Part shown: positions 15,704-24,807 of the stretch, one piece after another
How the letters are laid out: every line of letters starts with the position of its first letter
Position numbering within the stretch: the stretch's first letter is position 1
DNA from: Actinomycetales bacterium JB111
GTDB lineage: Bacteria; Actinomycetota; Actinomycetes; Actinomycetales; Actinomycetaceae
NCBI GenBank assembly: GCA_900163555.1
Contig: FUHX01000026.1
Coordinates: 1 to 59,044 of the forward strand
Length of the DNA stretch: 59,044 bases
Reading direction: 5' to 3'
The notes under the pieces: model-generated
What the model was told of the DNA's origin: nothing
What the model saw: only the letters and a program-made list of their open reading frames with translations
The model's database searches: none
Program-made: the position numbers and the translations under genes

Positions 15704-17488
15704 CTACGACGACACCGACGCGCCGTCGGGACTCGAGGCCGGCCGCCATCGATAGAAGAAACCTCGACCGCGACCCGCGGGCGTCGATGGCTCGAGCACA
15801 CCATCCCCAGCAAGGGCCTTGAGGACCGACCCAACATTGGGGGCGCTTGCTCCAACCAGGGACGCCAGCTCGGTTGAACTGATCCGACCTCGAGCCTCTG
15901 CGTAGCTTCGAGCGACCTCTGCGCGGGAGAGGTCCGGCCGAGTCTGTCCGACTTCTACCGCGCAGGCCTCAAGTACGCGCCGAGCCTCGTCGCTCAGCCG
16001 CCACACGGAGGGTGTTCCATCAGGGGTCCCCTCAACCCTTGTGAGCAGGGCAGCACCACGTATCGATGCACGAGTCAGCTTGACGATCGCGCCGCGCGCC
16101 TCCTCGACGGTGAGCTGGATCAGAGTTGCAGCGCGTTCCTCATCAACCCAACCAACAACGACAAGGCGTTGCAGCAGCAGCAACGACGACACATCCGCGC
16201 TCTCCTCTGCCGGCGCGATCGCACTCAGCCACGCGATCCAAGCCTCGTCGAGCGCGTCACCCACCAAAGATGTCCTCACAAAAGGACCGCTGATCTCACG
16301 GATCACTGGCGGGTGGTGCCCCACCCGCACCATTTCTCGCACCATTCGATCCACTCCGATTCCTTCGCGTTCCGCGACCCTGAGGTCGGCAAGCAACTGC
16401 GTGAGAGCCGGATTCCGTGATTGTGACGGGTGAGTGATGATGTTGGATTCGTTGACGCCTCCGTAGAACCCTCCGGGGCTGGTTACTCGCAACGTGCGCC
16501 CCACGTGCTCCACGATCGTCGGAGCCGACTGGCCCCACTCGCGGTGCGCCACTCCGTTGACCACCGCCTCGCGCGCAGCGAGTATCGGGATGTCTCGCAC
16601 CTGCCGGACGACGAGACCCGCTTGCAGATGGTGAGTCTTGTCGTGTGCGTCGATCATGAGGAAAGCTTCTGCAAGTTCCTCCAGCAGCGCACGGCCGGTG
16701 CGGCGGACACGAACCGTGCTGTCGCCGCCCGCGTAGTCCCGATGAACATAGTCCAGACAAGCGACGCCCCTGCCGACGAAAGCGAGGACGCCTGCGTTGG
16801 TCAGCATTCCATCACTGGTGACGACGTTGAGTCTCCGCAACAATTGCAGGTCGGAACTGTTGGCGAGGTCCATTGCCCCGGCATCGCCGCTCTCACGGAG
16901 GAAGTCCCGCGCGACATCGAGTGCCTGCGACCGCAGTGCTGAGACGGGCGTGGCGGACGCATCTGCTGACCAGTCATAGTTGAGCGTGCGCATTCGACGC
17001 GCGTGCCATGTCGCGGCGTCGACCTCCACGCAATGATCGTCGACGCGCCATTGGATCTTGTCGTTCATCCTCACCGGTTCGAGTGCACTGGGGCAGACCA
17101 CGCACAGCAGGCGTACGCCTCGAACCTCAACCTCCGTCGCGTCGACCGTGAGGAGCCGTCTGGTGAGCTGATAGATCCGGTGGCGAAGCCATTCGGCATC
17201 GAGATCGGCCCCGATCAACGCTCCGTCGTCTGCTACCCCGACGATGAGAGCACCGCCCCCGGGCGTGTTCGCCATACACGCAGCTTCAGCGGCCAGCTTG
17301 CGGGCTGCAGCTTCGTTCTGTGGGGCGCCAGCGGTGATGTGACCATCCGCGTCTCGACGACCAGCCTCCTCCTTGAGGTCGATCCACGCACGCTCATACG
17401 TACGGTCGACAGTCTCCCCAGCGTCCATGCGCTGCAACAGGACAGCCAGCTCCTGCCGAACCGGGTCGTCGCCGAAAGTTATGGCCAT
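15704..17488 (-). CDS. AlbA-2/Schlafen-like ATP-binding protein with C-terminal winged helix
   Basis: From ATG 17488 this is 594 residues. An N-terminal AlbA_2 (Schlafen-like) domain at about 25-150 has WIDLKEEAG, AAEAACMANTPGGGALIVGV and DDGALIG. It is followed by a GHKL-like region with REAVVNGVAHREWGQ and GGFYGGVNESNI, and a C-terminal winged helix (RISSTELASLVGASAPNVGS). The family is annotated as putative transcriptional regulators, and relatives occur in defence islands; the function is not established. The gene is less GC-rich than its neighbours and stands alone, suggesting transfer. An AT-rich palindrome at 17509-17537 lies at its promoter, so self-regulation is likely. An alternative ATG at 17512 would overlap that palindrome. 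Confidence 0.75.
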   Translation of the reverse strand: MAITFGDDPVRQELAVLLQRMDAGETVDRTYERAWIDLKEEAGRRDADGHITAGAPQNEAAARKLAAEAACMANTPGGGALIVGVADDGALIGADLDAEWLRHRIYQLTRRLLTVDATEVEVRGVRLLCVVCPSALEPVRMNDKIQWRVDDHCVEVDAATWHARRMRTLNYDWSADASATPVSALRSQALDVARDFLRESGDAGAMDLANSSDLQLLRRLNVVTSDGMLTNAGVLAFVGRGVACLDYVHRDYAGGDSTVRVRRTGRALLEELAEAFLMIDAHDKTHHLQAGLVVRQVRDIPILAAREAVVNGVAHREWGQSAPTIVEHVGRTLRVTSPGGFYGGVNESNIITHPSQSRNPALTQLLADLRVAEREGIGVDRMVREMVRVGHHPPVIREISGPFVRTSLVGDALDEAWIAWLSAIAPAEESADVSSLLLLQRLVVVGWVDEERAATLIQLTVEEARGAIVKLTRASIRGAALLTRVEGTPDGTPSVWRLSDEARRVLEACAVEVGQTRPDLSRAEVARSYAEARGRISSTELASLVGASAPNVGSVLKALAGDGVLEPSTPAGRGRGFFYRWRPASSPDGASVSS

Positions 17489-17508
17489 GAGAGCAGTATG
17501 CCAGATGA

Positions 17509-17537
17509 CCATAATTAACGGTAGGGGAAAATTATGG
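17509..17537. promoter_or_regulatory. AT-rich inverted repeat, likely operator of the AlbA-type gene
   Basis: CCATAATT (17509-17516) and AATTATGG (17530-17537) are perfect 8-bp arms around a 13-base spacer, 20 bases upstream of ATG 17488. Such an AT-rich symmetric site is conspicuous in this GC-rich DNA. It would suit binding by a dimeric winged-helix protein, possibly the gene's own product. Confidence 0.6.
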
Positions 17538-17697
17538 TTCGGTATGGACCCGGCAGACACTGCGTCGGCCGCGAGCCCCGCCGCATCAACGAATCTCTGG
17601 CTTCACCCTCAATCGAGGACTGCAGCGCATGCCGTTACCGGGCCCTGACAAGGCCAGTAGAAACCGTGGTCTGTCTCAGGCGCAAACGACGGAAGGG

Positions 17698-19065
17698 TCA
17701 GTGCCCCATGTCGACGAAGCGCGAGTAGTGGCCCTGGAACGCGACCGTCACCGTGCCCGTGGGACCGGAGCGCTGCTTCGCCACGATGATGTCGGCCTCG
17801 CCGGCGCGCGGGTGCTCCTTCTCGTAGGCGTCCTCACGGTGCAGGAGCATGACGACGTCGGCGTCCTGCTCGAGCGAGCCCGACTCGCGCAGGTCGCTCA
17901 TCATCGGCTTCTTGTCGCCGCGCTGCTCGGGACCACGGTTCAGCTGCGCCACCGCGATGACCGGCACCTCGATCTCCTTCGCGAGCAGCTTGAGCGCACG
18001 GGAGAACTCGGAGACCTCCTGCTGGCGGGACTCGACCCGCTTGCCCGAGGTCATGAGCTGGAGGTAGTCGACCGCGACGAGCTTGAGGTCGTTGTTCTGC
18101 TTGAGCCGGCGGCACTTGGCCCGGATCTCCATCATCGACATGTTCGGGCTGTCGTCGATGAACAGCGGGGCGTCGTGCGCGCGGCCGGACGCGCCGACGA
18201 TGCGCTGCCACTCGTCGTCGCGCAGGGAGCCCTCACGCATGTGCTTGAGCGAGACGCCCGCCTCCGCGGAGAGCATGCGCATCGTGATCTCGGTGCGCCC
18301 CATCTCGAGGCTGAAGATCACCGCGGCCTGGTTGTTGCGGAGCGCCGCGTTGCGGCAGATGTCGAGCGCGATGGTCGACTTACCGATCGCGGGACGCGCG
18401 GCGATGATGACCATCTGGCCCGGGTGCAGACCGTTCGTGAGGGCGTCGAGGTCGGTGAACCCGGTGGGAACCGCGCCGTCGTCGCCGGTCTTGGACTCGA
18501 TCCGCTGGAGCTCGTCGATCGTCGGGCCGACCAGGTCCCTGAGCGGCAGGTAGTCCTCCGAGCTGCGCTGGTCGGCGACCGCGTAGACCTCGGCCTGCGC
18601 CGAGTTCACGATCTCCTCGACGTCGCCGCCATCGGTCGCGTAGCCGAGCTGTACGATGCGCGTGCCCGCCTGGACGAGCCGGCGCAGGATCGCCAGCTCG
18701 GCGACGATCCGGGCGTAGTACCCGGCGTTCGCGGCCGTGGGCACGGAGGCGACGAGCGTGTGGAGGTACGGGGCGCCCCCCACCCGCGCGAGTTCGCCGC
18801 GCTTGGTGAGCTCCGCCGCCACGGTGACCGGGTCCGCGGGCTCGCCGCGGCCGAAGAGATCGATGATCGCCTCGTAGACCATCTCGTGGGCGGGCTTGTA
18901 GAAGTCGACGCCGCGCAGCTCCTCGACGACGTCCGCGATGGCGTCCTTGCTCATCAGCATGCCGCCGAGGACGGACTGCTCCGCACTGAGGTCCTGCGGC
19001 GGGGTCCGGTCGAACTCCCCCCGACCGGCCGACTGCTCCTCGGCCACCGACACCGCCACGATCAT
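17698..19065 (-). CDS. dnaB: Replicative DNA helicase DnaB
   Basis: This 455-residue hexameric helicase unwinds DNA at the replication fork. The N-terminal domain (about 25-130) contains LSAEQSVLGGMLMS and VPTAANAGYYA; the RecA-like C-terminal domain has Walker A ARPAIGKST at about 223-231, FSLEMGRTEI, Walker B LVAVDYLQLM, and the arginine-finger region LRESGSLEQDAD. No intein interrupts it, although actinobacterial dnaB genes often carry one. ATG 19065 abuts GGAGAGGA with no spacing; GTG 19059, two codons in, has a better six-base spacing and may be the true start. It lies about 25 kb from the rpsF-ssb-rpsR-rplI operon, which usually adjoins dnaB in actinobacteria, so the catabolic island appears to have split a conserved block. 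Confidence 0.97.
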   Translation of the reverse strand: MIVAVSVAEEQSAGRGEFDRTPPQDLSAEQSVLGGMLMSKDAIADVVEELRGVDFYKPAHEMVYEAIIDLFGRGEPADPVTVAAELTKRGELARVGGAPYLHTLVASVPTAANAGYYARIVAELAILRRLVQAGTRIVQLGYATDGGDVEEIVNSAQAEVYAVADQRSSEDYLPLRDLVGPTIDELQRIESKTGDDGAVPTGFTDLDALTNGLHPGQMVIIAARPAIGKSTIALDICRNAALRNNQAAVIFSLEMGRTEITMRMLSAEAGVSLKHMREGSLRDDEWQRIVGASGRAHDAPLFIDDSPNMSMMEIRAKCRRLKQNNDLKLVAVDYLQLMTSGKRVESRQQEVSEFSRALKLLAKEIEVPVIAVAQLNRGPEQRGDKKPMMSDLRESGSLEQDADVVMLLHREDAYEKEHPRAGEADIIVAKQRSGPTGTVTVAFQGHYSRFVDMGH

Positions 19066-19350
19066 TCCTCTCCGCCACGCCCCGACGTTCCGCAGCCACG
19101 CGAACGTACGCGCTCGTGCGCCCACCGCCAAACCACCACTGTGCACGACACCCCCGACACCGGTGGACAGCCTGTGGAGAACGTGGGGATGGATGTGCAC
19201 AGCCGTGGATAAAGGTGTGGGAAATGTGACGGGAGAGGGCAGTCGGCGCCCCGATCTGGGCATCCGCGCCACACAGCCTGTGGACCGAGATTGCTCTCCA
19301 CACATGTGGACGACACGCCCGGAACCGTCCGGGCATCGGACAATGACCCC
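19066..19350. promoter_or_regulatory. dnaB/MATE divergent region with DnaA-box-like sites
   Basis: These 285 bases contain several TGTGGA-type sequences: tgtggagaa (19173-19181), cgtggataa (19204-19212, complement TTATCCACG), tgtggaccg (19279-19287) and tgtgga (19305-19310). TTATCCACG is one base off the DnaA-box consensus. They could make dnaB responsive to DnaA, but there is no AT-rich unwinding element, so this is not the origin. Confidence 0.4.
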
Positions 19351-20721
19351 ATGACCGAGCACGACTCCCCCGACGCCGCACGGCCGGACTCCCCGCGGTC
19401 GGTCGACCGCCAGATCCTCGCCCTCGCGGTGCCCGCGCTCGGCGCGCTGATCGCCGAGCCGCTGCTGCTCATCATCGACTCCGCGATGGTCGGGCACCTC
19501 GGCACGGACTCCCTCGCCGGGCTCGCGATCGCCCAGGCCGTCCTCATGACGATCGTCGGCGTCTGCGTCTTCCTCGCCTACGCGACGACGGCGGCCACCG
19601 CCCGCCTGGTCGGCGCCGGCGAGCGCGGCCGCGGGATCCGCGCCGGCATCGACGGCATCTGGCTGGCGATCGGGCTCGGGGTGATCCTCGCCGTCGGGCT
19701 CCTGCTCGGTGGGCCGGCGCTCGCCGGCGCGCTCGGCGCGAGCGGGGAGGTGGCCTCCGAGGCCGTCACCTACCTGCGCGCCTCGGCGTTCGGCCTGCCC
19801 GGCATGCTCGTCGTCCTCGCGGCGACGGGCACGCTGCGCGGGCTGCTCGACACCCGCACCCCCCTGTACGTGGCGGCCGGGGGCGCGGCGGCGAACGCGG
19901 TGCTCAACGCCGTCCTCATCTACGGGCTCGACCTCGGAATCCTGGGTTCGGGGCTCGGCACGAGCCTCGCCCAGCTGGGGATGGGCGCGGTCCTGGCCCT
20001 CGTCGTCGTGCGGGGTGCGCGCGAGGCGGGCGTGCCGCTCACGCCCTCCGGGCTCGGCGTGCTCGCCTCCGCCCGGGCCGGGCTGCCCCTGTTCGTCCGC
20101 ACCCTGTCGTTGCGGGCCGCGATCCTCGCGACCGTCGCCGTCGCCACCGCCCTCGGGCCGACGCGCCTGGCCGCGCACCAGGTGACGAACTCGATCTGGT
20201 CGCTCGCCGCCTTCGCCCTGGACGCCATCGCGATCGCCGCCCAGGCGCTCGTGGGCCAGTCCCTCGGTCGCGGCGACGCAGGAGTGGTCCGCCGCCTCGT
20301 CTCGCGCTGCCTGCGCTGGGGCGTGCTCGGCGGGCTCGCCATCGGCCTTGTCATCGCCGCCGCGTCACCGCTGCTCGTCCGCATCTTCACCACGGACCCG
20401 GGCGTGCGGTCGGCCGCGATCTGGTGCCTCGTCGTCGCGGGGGCGTTCATGGCCCTCGCCGGACTCGTCTACGTCCTCGACGGCCTGCTCATGGGCGCCG
20501 GCGACGGCACCTTTCTTGCCTGGGCGGGACTCGTCAACCTCGTCGTCTACCTGCCCGCGGCCTGGGCGGTCCCCCGGTTCGCGCCGTCGGACACGTGGGG
20601 GCTGGTGTGGCTGTGGATCGCGTTCGCGGGCATGTTCATGGGGACGCGCGGGATCGTCACCTACGTCCGCTCGCGCGGGACGGCGTGGATGGTGCTCGGC
20701 GCCGAGCGGCGCGGGAAGTAG
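19351..20721 (+). CDS. MATE-family multidrug/Na+ exporter
   Basis: This 456-residue protein has 12 predicted transmembrane segments and two MatE repeats. The first contains LAVPALGALIAEPLLLIIDSA followed by MVGHLGTDSLAGLAIA, and the second LAAHQVTNSIWSLAAFAL and IAIAAQALVGQSLGRGD. It belongs to the DinF-like branch, exporting cationic compounds by proton or sodium antiport. Start ATG 19351 is the first in-frame start with the conserved length; ATG 19343 is out of frame. This gene commonly follows or faces dnaB in actinobacteria. No regulator is adjacent. Confidence 0.93.
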   Translation: MTEHDSPDAARPDSPRSVDRQILALAVPALGALIAEPLLLIIDSAMVGHLGTDSLAGLAIAQAVLMTIVGVCVFLAYATTAATARLVGAGERGRGIRAGIDGIWLAIGLGVILAVGLLLGGPALAGALGASGEVASEAVTYLRASAFGLPGMLVVLAATGTLRGLLDTRTPLYVAAGGAAANAVLNAVLIYGLDLGILGSGLGTSLAQLGMGAVLALVVVRGAREAGVPLTPSGLGVLASARAGLPLFVRTLSLRAAILATVAVATALGPTRLAAHQVTNSIWSLAAFALDAIAIAAQALVGQSLGRGDAGVVRRLVSRCLRWGVLGGLAIGLVIAAASPLLVRIFTTDPGVRSAAIWCLVVAGAFMALAGLVYVLDGLLMGAGDGTFLAWAGLVNLVVYLPAAWAVPRFAPSDTWGLVWLWIAFAGMFMGTRGIVTYVRSRGTAWMVLGAERRGK

Positions 20722-20733
20722 CGGGGATCTCCG

Positions 20734-20922
20734 CTACTTGCCGGACTGACCTGCCGGGCGGGTCGATCCACTCTCCGAAGGTCGCGTCGAAGGCGAGCGC
20801 CTGCTGGCCGACTCGGTCACGAAGCGGCCAGTCACTGCGCTGCGACGCATCGCTCCGACAACGCGGTAGGTCCCGTTGTCGAGCTTCTGGAACGCAACGT
20901 CGCGGTCCTTGCTGTTCGCCAT
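20734..20922 (-). CDS. Small protein with RSAxTGRFV motif, downstream of the SIR2 gene
   Basis: This 62-residue basic protein starts MANSKDRDVAFQKLDNGTYR and carries RRSAVTGRFVTESASRRSP, a motif seen in many short proteins of actinobacteria and their phages whose function is unknown. ATG 20922 has a strong GGAGAGG, so it is very likely translated. It follows the SIR2-like gene after 27 bases and so forms one operon with it. A regulatory, immunity or accessory role to the SIR2 protein is only inference. Confidence 0.7.
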   Translation of the reverse strand: MANSKDRDVAFQKLDNGTYRVVGAMRRSAVTGRFVTESASRRSPSTRPSESGSTRPAGQSGK

Positions 20923-20949
20923 GGTGCCTCTCCCTCTCGATCTCTGAGT

Positions 20950-22320
20950 CTACTCGTCGTGCTCGCCGAAGGCGGTGACAGAAAGCCGCGTGCTCCATGC
21001 ATCGACGATCTCGGTCAACGATGCCGACCATCGCCGAACCGCCGGAACGTAGGTCTCCACCGGCTGCGGAAGGCCGATGCTCAGCACCGCGCTGGTGAAC
21101 GGTGGCCAGCGGGGATGCGGAACAGGAATCGGCGAGCTGAGCACCGATCGCCAACGGTGTGTCCCTCCACCGTCGATGTCCTCGAACAGCAGCGAGTCGG
21201 AGGCAAGTGTGCGTCCGGCGATCAAGGGGCTGTCGTGGCCCGACTCGATGAGCCGCAGACCGTCCACCGAGCGCTGGACGCGATCCTGGGACGCCCATCT
21301 CGCCAGCTTGCCTCGACCGTCGGCGAGCCACAGCGTCACGTTCATCTCGGAGTAGTCGAGCGCGTCTCCCATGGCCAAGGCGTCGTCGTGCAGCTGGGCG
21401 GCATACGACGTCTGAAGCTCATCAAATCGATCGGCGTGACTTCTCCAGATGGTCAGGGCCCGATCCTGCGGTGCGGGGTACTCGGAATCATGCAGGTGCC
21501 GAAGCTCGCGGATGATCTGCGCCGCATCCGAGAAGTCGTGCAGCAGCACCGGGCGCATGCCGACTGCCCTCCACTGGCTCTCGAGCGCGCTCTTCACCTG
21601 GTCGAACTGGCTCTTGCTCAGACCGAAGCCCTCCCGAGCGAGCAGAACGGCAGCCGCGTGCTCACCGGGCGACTCGCGCAGCGCGGCATGCAGCCACTGG
21701 CGCAGGTCGGGATCCCGGTAGGACGTACCGGCGATCACCAGTGCTCCTCTGTTGATCGCCGAACGGATGTACTCGAGCTGCCATGTCTCGGACTCGTCGA
21801 CCAGCCTTGTGAAGTCCGTCAGCGTCAGGACAACCTTCTCGGCATCACCAGGCGTGACGACCCCGTGGAGATGGTGGACGTCAAAGCCGTCCGCATCGGT
21901 CTCGAGATCTACCGTCGACCGAGCACGCACACGAGATTCCGACTCGATCGCCTGCTCGAGGAGGGTGTCGAAGTTCAGCGTGACCAGCGCCGTGTCACCA
22001 CGCTCACCGCCAAGCAGATGCGCGACTGCTGCGAGGTGCAGAGGCGAGGGCTCGAGCGCGTCCACGCCGTCGTAGAGCGCCGCTCGCAGGTCTCGTTCCC
22101 AGTTGTCACCCGACATCGCCTTGGCTGCTTCCGCGACGAGAAGCGGATCCTGACGGGCCACCAGAAGTCGCGCCGCCTCGTCGGACTCGACCGCGCCGGT
22201 ACGGGTGAGCAGACGCACCGCGAGCTCGTCTCAGTCAGGCAAGCCTGATGTTGTCGACGCACCTGCTCCAAGGAGAATCGTCGTGTGCTTGTCAGTTCCC
22301 GAATGACGGAACTGAGCCAT
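20950..22320 (-). pseudogene. SIR2-domain protein gene with premature TGA at codon 30
   Basis: From ATG 22320 the protein would be 456 residues. It starts with TTILLGAGASTTSGLPD, the NAD-binding GAGxS of SIR2 proteins, then hits TGA at 22231-22233 and continues DELAVRLLTRTG. Relatives have Trp here (GLPxWxEL), so a single TGG to TGA change explains it. The rest is intact: TLNFDTLLEQA, HLHGVV with the catalytic His, and VIAGTSYRDPDLRQWL, followed by about 230 residues of unassigned C-terminal domain. A GTG at 22218 after the stop could restart translation but would lose the NAD-binding loop. SIR2 proteins of this kind are NADases in several anti-phage systems. It shares an operon with the small protein at 20734-20922. 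Confidence 0.8.
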
Positions 22321-22419
22321 CGTCGTCGACGTCAGGTCTGGTGCGCTCCCACGGGCATGCTTCCACCTGCTCAGGACCGACGGCCGAGATATCCACAGGT
22401 GACCCCACGAGAATCCCCG

Positions 22420-23463
22420 TCAGCCCCGGCCCTGCGAGGCCCAGATGAACTGGACGAGCTCCGCGCGGCTGTGCACGTCGGTCTTCGCGAAGATGCGCTT
22501 GATGTGCTGCTTGACCGTGTTCTGACTGACGAACGCCTTCTCGGCGATCTCCCGCGTGGTCATGCCCTGGCTGACGTAGCGCGCGATCTCCTGCTCGCGC
22601 GGGGAGAGCACGTCCCACGAGGGGAGCGAGCTGTCGTCGTCGTCGGCGCACTCGAACACCACGCCGACGATCGCGTCGTGGCTCTGGGCGAGCGAGCACT
22701 TGACGATGATGCGCTGCCCCGAGACGTCGTCGCGCACGTTCACGGTCTGCGCGTGCTTGCCGGACTCCGCGAAGTCGACGAGCACGCAGTCCACGAGCGC
22801 GACGACGGTCGGCGGGTACCGCGTCTCGAACTTCCGGCTGGAGAACACGCGCTCGCCCTCGACGTCCGCCACCACCACCATCTGCGAGAGGTGGTTGAGC
22901 GCCCCGCCGAGGAGGTCCGCCCGGTCCCCCACCGCCTCGAAGCGGTGCGCGCGCTCGAGGGCGAGGCTCAGGTGCTCGCTCGCGAACCGTGCCGCGGTCA
23001 GGTCCTCGAGGCTGAAGTTGTTCACGTCGACGCCTCGCGCGAAGTTGAGCGTGCCGGCCACCTCGCCGGCCACGATGATGGGCGCCTCCAGGGAGTGCCC
23101 CAGGTTCTCGCCGAGCAGCACGGCGCGCGCGGCGGAGTCGTGCCACCGCCGCGTGTGCACGACGTGCGTGGAGTCCGCGGGCAGCACGTTCTCCACGACG
23201 GCGTCCAGCACCGGGTCGTCGTGCCTCCCCTCGGCCTCGTACGAGGCCATGAAGTCCTCGCTCAGGTTCGACGACGCATCCGCGGGTACGCCGTCGGCCG
23301 CGAACCGGTAGATCCCGATCCCGTCCGCCGGGACGACGTCGCCGACGGTCCCGTAGTAGGCCTCCTTGATCTCCGACACGCTCACGGCGCGCTGAATCTC
23401 CCGGACGAACCCGAACCGGTTCGCCACACTCTTGTCCTCGCTGATAGCCACCAGAACGTCCAC
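22420..23463 (-). CDS. LuxR-family transcriptional regulator with GAF-like domain
   Basis: This 347-residue regulator has an N-terminal sensor, residues about 20-190, resembling a GAF domain (DVVPADGIGIYRFAADG, APIIVAGEVAGTLNFARG), a middle region, and a C-terminal LuxR helix-turn-helix at about 283-340 (LSPREQEIARYVSQGMTTREI, NTVKQHIKRIFAKT). It should bind an aromatic effector and activate the catabolic island that starts beside it. GTG 23463 is the start. The gene is set off from the hydrolase operon by the hairpin at 23565-23600, so it has its own promoter; I found no copy of the shared 18-bp motif there. It is the best candidate for the protein that reads that motif. Confidence 0.88.
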   Translation of the reverse strand: MDVLVAISEDKSVANRFGFVREIQRAVSVSEIKEAYYGTVGDVVPADGIGIYRFAADGVPADASSNLSEDFMASYEAEGRHDDPVLDAVVENVLPADSTHVVHTRRWHDSAARAVLLGENLGHSLEAPIIVAGEVAGTLNFARGVDVNNFSLEDLTAARFASEHLSLALERAHRFEAVGDRADLLGGALNHLSQMVVVADVEGERVFSSRKFETRYPPTVVALVDCVLVDFAESGKHAQTVNVRDDVSGQRIIVKCSLAQSHDAIVGVVFECADDDDSSLPSWDVLSPREQEIARYVSQGMTTREIAEKAFVSQNTVKQHIKRIFAKTDVHSRAELVQFIWASQGRG

Positions 23464-23564
23464 TCCCTCGTCAGGCCCTCTGGGTGGTGGCGTGGTCCCA
23501 TCCCGACCACGGTGTCACGCCGGTTCGCCCTCGAGATCCGGCGCGTGATTCAGATGTGCCTCAG

Positions 23565-23600
23565 GCGGGTGGGCCAGGACGTGAGTCCTGGTCCACCCGC
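23565..23600 (-). terminator. Terminator of the hydrolase operon
   Basis: Arms of 16 bp (gcgggtgggccaggac and gtcctggtccacccgc) differ at one position and enclose the loop gtga. The hairpin lies 16 bases after the alpha/beta hydrolase stop, between this operon and the LuxR gene. Confidence 0.8.
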
Positions 23601-23615
23601 CCTCTGCCCCCGACC

Positions 23616-24755
23616 TCAGATCCGGTCGGCAAACCAGTCGGTGAGCCGAGCCGCGGCAACGGCTAGATAGTCGTAGCTGCAGTGCAACGACCCTGCGCCA
23701 TCGTAGATGTCGACCGTCACATCATCGACCGTGAGGGCGTCGACGAACTTCCGCGCACCCTCGATGTCCATGATGATGTCGTCGGTCCCGTGCATGACGT
23801 ACACGGGCACGTTGATCGTCTCGGCCACGCCGTCGAACGAGAACTTCGCGAGCTTCTCCCGCGCCTCGGCGTCGTCCTTCGACCCCGAGAGCCACTGGAG
23901 CTGCTCCTGCAGCGGCGGGTAGAACTCGTAGAAGTCCGTGAGGATGCTCCACGTCCCGCACCAGGCGGCGACCGCCTTGACCCGCGGCTCGAACGCGGCC
24001 GCGCGCGGGGCGTAGTAGCCGCCGAAGCTCACGCCGGCCAGGCCGATGCGGTCCATGTCGACCTCGTCCCGCGTCTCCGCGAGGTGGTCGAGGATCGCCT
24101 TCACCGGCACCTCGTAGTCGGGGCGGCTGTAGAGCTTCTTGAAGCGCAGCGACGAGCCACGCCCCGGGGTGTCGACCATGACGACGTTCATGTCCCGGGA
24201 CGGGAACTCTGTGCCGCCGAGGAAGTACAGCTCCTCGGCCCACGAGTCCGCGCCGCCGAGGAAGAGGACGGTTGGGCGCTTCTTGCCCGAGTTGTCCGGG
24301 CGGACGATGTACCCGTCCATGGTGATGCCCTCGAACGGCACGTGGATGCGCTCGATGAGGCCGTCGGTCAGCTCGGCCGCGCGCTGGAAGTTCTGCGTGC
24401 CCTGCGTGTAGGCCTCGTCGCGACGCGGGTCGTCCGAGCTGAGGAAGAACTCGCTGTGGCGCCAGTAGCTCATCGAGCGGAAAAGGGCCCGGCGTCCGGT
24501 GGTGATGTGGCCGTCCGCGATGGCCTGCTCGCCGGCGGCGGCGGTCTCCTTCGCGGTGCGGCTCCACTCGCGCTGCCACACCTCGGTGTCCGTCGAGTCC
24601 CCGATGCGGGCGGCCGTGCGGGCGCACTCGAAGAGGTCGGAGCCGCCGACGGCGACCTGCGCGAGCAGGCGCATCGTCTGGAGCGACCAGTCCTCGTCCT
24701 GCGGGAACAGCTCGATGACGGACAGGGAGTTGTCCTGGGTCGTGGTCTCGGTCAT
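23616..24755 (-). CDS. Alpha/beta hydrolase (C-C hydrolase, FrsA/pseudooxynicotine-hydrolase-like)
   Basis: This 379-residue enzyme has an N-terminal helical cap (about 20-135) and a C-terminal alpha/beta-hydrolase domain with the triad Ser233 in GVSFGG, Asp315 or Asp316 in HGTDD, and His348 in GSLHCS. The layout resembles 2,6-dihydroxypseudooxynicotine hydrolase and related enzymes that cut carbon-carbon bonds of diketones. In this island it could hydrolyse a ring-fission product. ATG 24755 follows GGAGAGAAG; longer versions extend into the ferredoxin reductase tail and are unlikely. It is the last gene of the operon from DUF1185, 52 bases after the reductase. Confidence 0.8.
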   Translation of the reverse strand: MTETTTQDNSLSVIELFPQDEDWSLQTMRLLAQVAVGGSDLFECARTAARIGDSTDTEVWQREWSRTAKETAAAGEQAIADGHITTGRRALFRSMSYWRHSEFFLSSDDPRRDEAYTQGTQNFQRAAELTDGLIERIHVPFEGITMDGYIVRPDNSGKKRPTVLFLGGADSWAEELYFLGGTEFPSRDMNVVMVDTPGRGSSLRFKKLYSRPDYEVPVKAILDHLAETRDEVDMDRIGLAGVSFGGYYAPRAAAFEPRVKAVAAWCGTWSILTDFYEFYPPLQEQLQWLSGSKDDAEAREKLAKFSFDGVAETINVPVYVMHGTDDIIMDIEGARKFVDALTVDDVTVDIYDGAGSLHCSYDYLAVAAARLTDWFADRI

Positions 24756-24807
24756 CTTCTCTCCTTGGTTGGAGATCGACGCGTCTGGCGGTCGATCGAT
24801 GGGTGGG

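Noticed and set aside
17534-17728. Small plus-strand gene upstream of dnaB's end
   Set aside because: No ribosome binding site or recognisable motif, and it runs into the dnaB stop region on the other strand.
19066-19350. Chromosomal origin of replication
   Set aside because: DnaA-box-like sites are few, no AT-rich unwinding element is present and dnaA/dnaN are absent.
19066-20178. N-terminal extension of DnaB to over 800 residues
   Set aside because: The frame is open only because of high GC and overlaps the MATE gene; DnaB homology starts near 19065.
22231-22233. TGA in the SIR2 gene as a selenocysteine codon
   Set aside because: Trp, not Cys or Sec, is expected at this position, no hairpin of the selenocysteine type is evident just after it, and no Sec machinery is seen.
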